Shown: in pieces, positions 59,366 to 64,000 of the stretch | Position numbering within the stretch: the first letter of the stretch is position 1 | Layout of the letters: the number at the start of each line of letters is the position of its first letter | Source of the DNA: Adiantum capillus-veneris | Taxonomy: Eukaryota; Streptophyta; Polypodiopsida; Polypodiales; Pteridaceae | Reading direction: 5' to 3' | Length of the DNA stretch: 64,000 nucleotides | NCBI GenBank assembly: GCA_014529385.2 | Contig: CM043944.1 | Coordinates: 80,134,384-80,198,383 of the forward strand | Program-made: the position numbers and the translations under genes | The notes under the pieces: model-generated | What the model saw: only the letters and a program-made list of their open reading frames with translations | Databases searched by the model: none | Told to the model about the DNA's origin: nothing

Positions 59366-60005
59366 GTTTTGAAGTTTGGGGATTCCTCAGCCTCACATGA
59401 TGTTGTAGTGTATTTATAAAAGATGGACAAACTAAAAGAGTTAATCAAGTTATAGAAGATATGTTGAGATCATATTGCAGTCTCAGCAACCTCGCCTTTG
59501 GATCGAATATCTACCTTTAATGGAATTTACCTATAATTCTTCCTACCATAGAAGTTTAAGAATGTCCCCATTTAAAGCTCTTTATGGACAAGATTGTCTC
59601 ATTCCTCTGAGGATGGCTGACCCAAGTCTCCTAATACCTGCAACCAAGAATACCCTTGAAGAAATGGATCACCAAATCAAAATAATAAGGGAGAACCTTA
59701 AGAGAGAAAGTGACAAGCAAAATAGTTATGCTGATTTGCATAGATCTCTCAGGATCTTCAAGGCAAGAGATAAAGTTTTTCTTAGGATCAAACCAAAGAG
59801 AAGTTCAATTAAATTGGGAAAATACAAGAAGCTAGCAAATCGATATTGTGGACCCTTTGAGGTTTTGAGAAGGATAGGGTACCAATCTTACAAAATTTCT
59901 CTACCCCCTCACTTGCATGTGCACAATGTCTTTCATGTTAGCCTGGGGTGGTCTAGTGCATTCCCGACTAGTTTTCTTTGTATTTTTGAAGGTGAGAGGG
60001 AGTGA
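59366..60005 (+). pseudogene. pol: Host Ty3 integrase C-terminal part after an internal deletion
   Basis: RNase H, the integrase zinc domain and most of the catalytic core are missing. From about 59422 the text resumes at DGQTKRVNQVIEDML, just at the region of the last catalytic Glu. Then come LWIEYLPLMEFTYNSSYH, the basic region, YCGPFEVLRRIGYQSYK and HVHNVFHVSLG. The stop is at 60003. The element's 3' LTR is not seen because a copia element follows 15 bp later. Confidence 0.9.
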
Positions 60006-60019
60006 ATTAGAGTTCCTTC

Positions 60020-60763
60020 TGTTACGAAAAATGACGTAGCTAAATAGATATTTGAGTAGATTACTTAATGGAGAGAGATAAATTTCACACACAAAAGATT
60101 ATAGAGTAGAGAGAGAGAGAGAGTACACACGTTATACGTGGTTCACCCAATGTGGGCTACGTCCATGGGAAATCAGCCACTCAATGGCTTTAGTACTTCA
60201 AAAAAAGAAGTAGTTTACAAAGGGATTATACCCTTAATGGAGCTCCCGCCTTGCTTCACTCTCACCACCTCACACTCACCTTGTTGCATCAACTTCACAC
60301 TATGAAATGTGTGTAGAAATGGCCTCCTTTTATAGGCCAAAAGGGCTGCCCTCTCTCATGAGAGGCAGCCATGTGTAGCCACCCTTGTGTAGATAAGTCC
60401 AAATCGGACCCTCCAATCCGCCCATGTGTGGCCGCCCTTGAGAAGACAAGTCCGCTTTTGAATTCGGCCACCGGCCACCGGCCATTGACTTCCGACCACC
60501 GGCCACCGACCATTGACTACCGGCCACTGGCCAACCGACGGTTGTTTTCCGACCACTTTTCGGCCGCCGTCCGGCCATAATATTCCAGCGAAAAGGAATA
60601 TTCTGGCGAGGGGATTTGCCCCTGATTTTTGGTCGTGAGAATTTTGGTTTCTGGTGAGTGATTTTCCTTCACGCACGATGGCTTCTCCTCATAATGGGGG
60701 CCTTACAAATGTGCGCTTTTATCACAGAAAATTACAAGGATAAATCAGGCTCCATACTTAACA
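60020..60763 (-). repeat. 3' LTR of the copia element
   Basis: In element orientation it starts TGTTAAGTATGG (60763) and ends in CGTAACA (60020), 744 bp. It contains a GC-rich set of short repeats at about 60466-60545, built from ACCGGCCAC and CATTGACT words (TTGAC is a W-box core). A polypurine tract, AAGTGGGAGAT on the minus strand, abuts it at 60764-60774. Confidence 0.85.
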
Positions 60764-60823
60764 ATCTCCCACTTGGATACTGATCTCCAAATCAAACCTG
60801 TGACTGCTTTCCATTCTGGCTTC

Positions 60824-61411
60824 TTATCCTTGAATGCCGATTGAAGATGAGCCAAAGCTCAACTTCTCCTTGTTGACCACCTTTTTAAACATGTCTGCAG
60901 GATTTTCACTTGTATGCACCTTTCCTAGCTTTAGCTGTCCCTCTTCCAAAAGAGTGCGTATGAAGTGATATCTCACCTCAATGTGCTTTTTCCTTGAATG
61001 AAAGGCTGAGTACTTCGCAAGATGGATAGCGCTTTGGCTATCACTGTACAAGACACAATTGTCTTGTTTGAATCCAAGCTCTTCTAAGAATCTGTGAAGC
61101 CACATAATTTCTTTGCTTGCGTCCGTCATTGCTACATACTCTGCTTCCGTGGTAGAAAGTGAAACCACTTTCTGCAGATTTGAAGCCCAGCTTACTGCTG
61201 TGCCTCCAACTGTGAACACATAGCCAGTAGTGCTCCTTCGAGTATCTTTGTCACCTGCCATATCTGCATCGGCATACCCTTCTAGAAAAATATCAGTTCC
61301 TCCAAAATACAAACCATTTTTTGTTGTCTCTTTTAGATACCTAAGTATCCACTTCACAGCTTGCCAATGCTCTTTACGTGGGTTGTCCATGAACCTACTC
61401 ACAACTCCCAC
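60824..61411 (-). pseudogene. pol: Copia RNase H
   Basis: Frame of 195 codons in phase with the RT frame, separated only by TAG 61436. It has GYADADMAGDKDTRRSTTGY, SLSTTEAEYVAMTDASKE, YSDSQSAIHLAK and the tail KVHTSENPADMFKK, typical of copia RNase H. The stop codon between the pieces replaces the Cys seen in most copia elements at the MVCTRP site. Confidence 0.9.
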
Positions 61412-61435
61412 TGCATGTGCAATGTATGGCCTTGT

Positions 61436-63430
61436 CTAGACCATATCATACATTAGAGAACCTACCGCTGCAGCATATGGAACTTTAGACATATAGGCTA
61501 TCTCCTCTTGTGTCTTTGGACACATATCCTTCGTTAGTTTAAAATGACCAGCCAAAGGTGTAGAAACTGGTTTTGCATTTTGCATTGCAAACCTTTCTAG
61601 TACCTTCTTGATGTATTCTTCTTGAGATAGCTTTATTGTCTTCTTCGTCCTGTCCCTTGATATTTTCATACCAAGTATCCTCTTTGCAGCACCCAAATCT
61701 TTCATTGAAAAAGATTTGGACAGCTCCTCTTTTAGGTCTTTGATGTCCTGCATGTTAGCACTTGCAATCAACATGTCATCAACATACAACATTAGGATGA
61801 TGAATTTCCCATCTCCCAAATTCTCCGTGTAGACGCAGTGATCCGAGTTGCATCTTGTGAATCCATGATCCAACATCCATCGATCAAACTTCAAGTACCA
61901 TTGTCTTAATGCTTGCTTTAAACCATACAAGCTCTTCTTTAATCTGCAAACCATTTTCTCCTTACCTTTTACTTCATACCCCTTTGGTTGAAGCATGTAG
62001 ATTTCCTCCTCTAAGTCACCGTGAGGGAATGCCGTATTTACATCCATTTGCTCGAGATTTAGATCATGAGCAGCCACAAGGCTTAAGACAAGCCTAATTG
62101 AGTTCATTTTTACAACATGAGAAAATATTTCATTGAAGTCAATACCTTTCTTTTGAGAAAACCCTTTTACCACAAGCCTAGACTTGTACTTTTTCTTCCC
62201 ACCTTCTTCTTCCTTCAGCTTGTACACCCATTTGTTTTGAAGTGCCCGCTTACCTTTAGGCAACTCAACCAACTCCCATGTTTGGTTGCGATGTAGTGAG
62301 TCCATCTCCACTTGCATGCTCTTCGTCCATTCTTCTTTGTATTCATGTTGCATAGCTTCTTCGTATGATTCTGGCTCTCTAGAATCTGAGATCAAGATAT
62401 GGTTAAAGGAAGGAACAAACCTTTCTGGAGGTCTACTTGCTCTTGTAGGTCTTCGGGGAATAGGTTGAGGCTCCTCATTTGGTTGACGTTTTTGCACATT
62501 GTCACCGTTTGCAGTCCTTGAATCTTCACCGTCCTCAAGCTCCATGTACTCATCACCTGTTTCTTTTGTTTGTTTTCTTTCCAAGTAATCTTTGTACATA
62601 TTTTGTTCGTTAAAAATTACATCCCTACTCCGTAAGATTTTACCATCTTCAGGATTCCATAGGCGATACCCAAAGTCACCTTCTCCATAGCCAATGAAGA
62701 AACACTTTTTGGACTTTGCATCTAGCTTTGATCTTAGGCTTCTATCTATGTGCATGAAAGCCTCACACCCAAACACTTTGAGAAATGCATAATTCACCGG
62801 TTTACCTATCCATGCCTCTTTTGGAACTCCCCCATCCAATGCCGTTGAGGGTGACCGATTGATTAAGTACAAAGACGTACTTACTGCTTCCACCCAAAGC
62901 TCAAGCGATAGGCCTGCATGTAGCCGTATGCTTCGTGCTCGCTCCATGATTGTCCTGTTCATCCTTTCCGAAATCCCATTTTGTTGAGGTGTCCTTGGGG
63001 CTGTCCTTTGCCTCCGAATGCCATTGCTAGCACAAAAGCTTTCAAAAGCTTGGCTGCAATATTCGCCTCCATTGTCGGATCTGAGGCATTTAACCTTGGT
63101 ACCTGTTTCATTCTCCAGAAAGGCTTTCCACCTTTGAAATATGGAAAATACATCGGATTTATTCTTCATGACATAAACCCATGTTTTTCTAGTCGCATTG
63201 TCTATGAATGTTACATAGTACAATGAGCCACCAAGTGATGCTGTACTTGCAGGACCCCAAACATCAGAATGAACCAACTCAAGTTTTTTATTTTTTCTTT
63301 CATTTCCTGATTTTTGAAATTTTACCCTCTTTTGTTTACCATAAACACAATCTTCACAGAACTCTAAGTCCACTTCTTTCAAACCTGGGTAGAAGCTTCT
63401 TTGTTTGAGGATTTGCATTTCCTTTGGCAC
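61436..63430 (-). CDS. pol: Copia integrase and reverse transcriptase
   Basis: 664 codons. The integrase zinc domain's C25 and C28 are visible (FCEDCVYGKQ); its His pair lies upstream in another frame. The catalytic triad is D56 (VHSDVWG), D119 (LRSDNGGEY) and E155 (NGISERMNR), followed by the linker. RT has WVYKLKEEEGG, QMDVNTAFPHGDLEEEIYM, SLYGLKQALRQWY and YVDD at 549-552. A few family-conserved residues are changed (Pro to Leu in LKQA.RQWY, Pro to His in FS.VVKM). It starts after a frameshift near 63425 and ends at TAG 61436. Confidence 0.92.
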   Translation of the reverse strand: MPKEMQILKQRSFYPGLKEVDLEFCEDCVYGKQKRVKFQKSGNERKNKKLELVHSDVWGPASTASLGGSLYYVTFIDNATRKTWVYVMKNKSDVFSIFQRWKAFLENETGTKVKCLRSDNGGEYCSQAFESFCASNGIRRQRTAPRTPQQNGISERMNRTIMERARSIRLHAGLSLELWVEAVSTSLYLINRSPSTALDGGVPKEAWIGKPVNYAFLKVFGCEAFMHIDRSLRSKLDAKSKKCFFIGYGEGDFGYRLWNPEDGKILRSRDVIFNEQNMYKDYLERKQTKETGDEYMELEDGEDSRTANGDNVQKRQPNEEPQPIPRRPTRASRPPERFVPSFNHILISDSREPESYEEAMQHEYKEEWTKSMQVEMDSLHRNQTWELVELPKGKRALQNKWVYKLKEEEGGKKKYKSRLVVKGFSQKKGIDFNEIFSHVVKMNSIRLVLSLVAAHDLNLEQMDVNTAFPHGDLEEEIYMLQPKGYEVKGKEKMVCRLKKSLYGLKQALRQWYLKFDRWMLDHGFTRCNSDHCVYTENLGDGKFIILMLYVDDMLIASANMQDIKDLKEELSKSFSMKDLGAAKRILGMKISRDRTKKTIKLSQEEYIKKVLERFAMQNAKPVSTPLAGHFKLTKDMCPKTQEEIAYMSKVPYAAAVGSLMYDMV

Positions 63431-64000
63431 TCATATGCCCAAGCCGATAGTGGCCACACCGCACTGTCAAACTTTTGTAGTTGCTGCACAAGCTGAAGGT
63501 TGCGTGCTAATAGTACACAAGTAAAGTGTACCGACCTTTTCTCCTTGGCAACCACCAAAGATCCCTTTGAGATCTTCCACCGTTTGTTTCCAAATGCAAT
63601 GTTGTGACCTTCATCGTCCAATTGTCCTGTTGTAGAGATCAAATTTTTCCGAACAGAAGGAACATGCCTAACATCTTTAAGCTTCCATTCATTTCCGTTA
63701 GCAATTTTGACAGAAACTGTTCCTTTGCCGACAATCTCACAAGCTTCATCATCTCCCAAGTATACATACCCAAAATTACCTTTGGTGTAATCTTGGAAAT
63801 GTTGCTTGTGTGGTGTCGCATGGAATGAAGCCCCGGAATCTACTATCCAAGAATTAGACACATTGTCTAATGAGAGAATTAGAGCATCTTGCTCTACTTT
63901 ACCTGCCACATTGGCCTCTGATGTTGGCTTGTTGTCTTGAGACTCTGTCTCCTTCTTCTTCTTGGACCAGCAATCCTTCTTGACGTGGCCCTTCTTGACA
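63379..64000 (-). pseudogene. gag-pol: Copia zinc knuckle, protease and GAG-pre-integrase region
   Basis: At the window edge the minus strand reads KKGHVKKDCWSKK, the second half of a CX2CX4HX4C knuckle. The protease site is NSWIVDSGASFHATPHKQ, followed by VRHVPSVRKNLISTTGQLDD. The zinc-domain histidines (GHYRLGHMSAKG) lie in a third frame near 63430-63470, so at least two frameshifts separate the protease from the integrase frame. Confidence 0.88.

Larger units (their letters stand above)
60020..64000 (-). mobile_element. Ty1/copia element, minus strand, cut by the window edge
   Basis: The 3' LTR is at 60020-60763, followed by pol in the order RNase H, RT, integrase, protease and zinc knuckle when read left to right on the + strand. 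The 5' LTR and most of gag lie beyond 64000. The base string left of it (CCTTC, 60015-60019) should recur beyond the far LTR if it is the target duplication. It is inserted at the 3' end of the host Ty3 pol. Confidence 0.93.

Noticed and set aside
60295-60676. Overlapping frames in the copia LTR (repeats of GRWPV)
   Set aside because: They come from the short GC-rich repeats of the LTR in several frames and are not genes.
1-64000. tRNA or rRNA genes
   Set aside because: No cloverleaf or rRNA core was recognised by eye; the only tRNA-like strings are retroelement primer-binding sites.

Overview
This is plant nuclear DNA. It holds Ty3/gypsy and Ty1/copia LTR retrotransposons primed by initiator tRNA-Met, a multi-exon gene with GT-AG introns, and kilobases of tandem repeats inside and between genes. 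A large-genome land plant, perhaps a non-flowering one (fern, lycophyte, bryophyte or gymnosperm), fits the repeat-filled introns and unusual gene content. The species cannot be read from the window.

The central result is a very large DNA element of about 53.65 kb at 3735-57385. Its ends carry a 16-bp perfect terminal inverted repeat (AAGACCATATTAGGTA) that extends imperfectly for some 25 bp more. It is flanked by the direct repeat AGAT at 3731-3734 and 57386-57389. If the segment and one AGAT are removed, the gag frame of an older Ty3 element joins in frame: the 3296-3734 part runs straight into the part starting at 57390. A 20-bp repeat motif (TTGGACAAGTGGTGGACCTT and variants) occurs at high density inside these borders, and I see none outside. 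It lies on the + strand from the left border to about 47 kb and mainly on the - strand from about 49 to 56.8 kb, the arrangement expected of subterminal repeats expanded inward from two ends.

Inside the element, left to right: a broken gene for a large DUF7869-like, probably DDE-type protein on the - strand (4206-7364), the best transposase candidate; motif arrays and GC-rich and CT-rich tracts (7.4-11.2 kb); a satellite array with five near-identical 1755-bp higher-order units (11.7-20.5 kb); a 3.27-kb copy of the element's own left border plus its flank pasted into that satellite (22204-25476); more satellite; a young chromodomain Ty3 element (28848-37738, TSD TAGAG) inserted in the satellite; more satellite; and a five-exon gene on the + strand (40544-54715) encoding a ParB/DGQHR-like domain, a SET domain and two FCP1/NIF-like HAD domains, with motif arrays filling its larger introns. 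That gene keeps frame across about 1700 codons and four introns but has seven in-frame stops. The transposase candidate and this gene point outward toward opposite ends.

Outside the element: a decayed Ty3 PR-RT relic (1-975), the 5' part of the host Ty3 element (PBS, leader, gag), its 3' part after the insertion (gag to integrase, internally deleted), and a Ty1/copia element on the - strand entering from the right edge (from 60020), inserted into the host Ty3 element.
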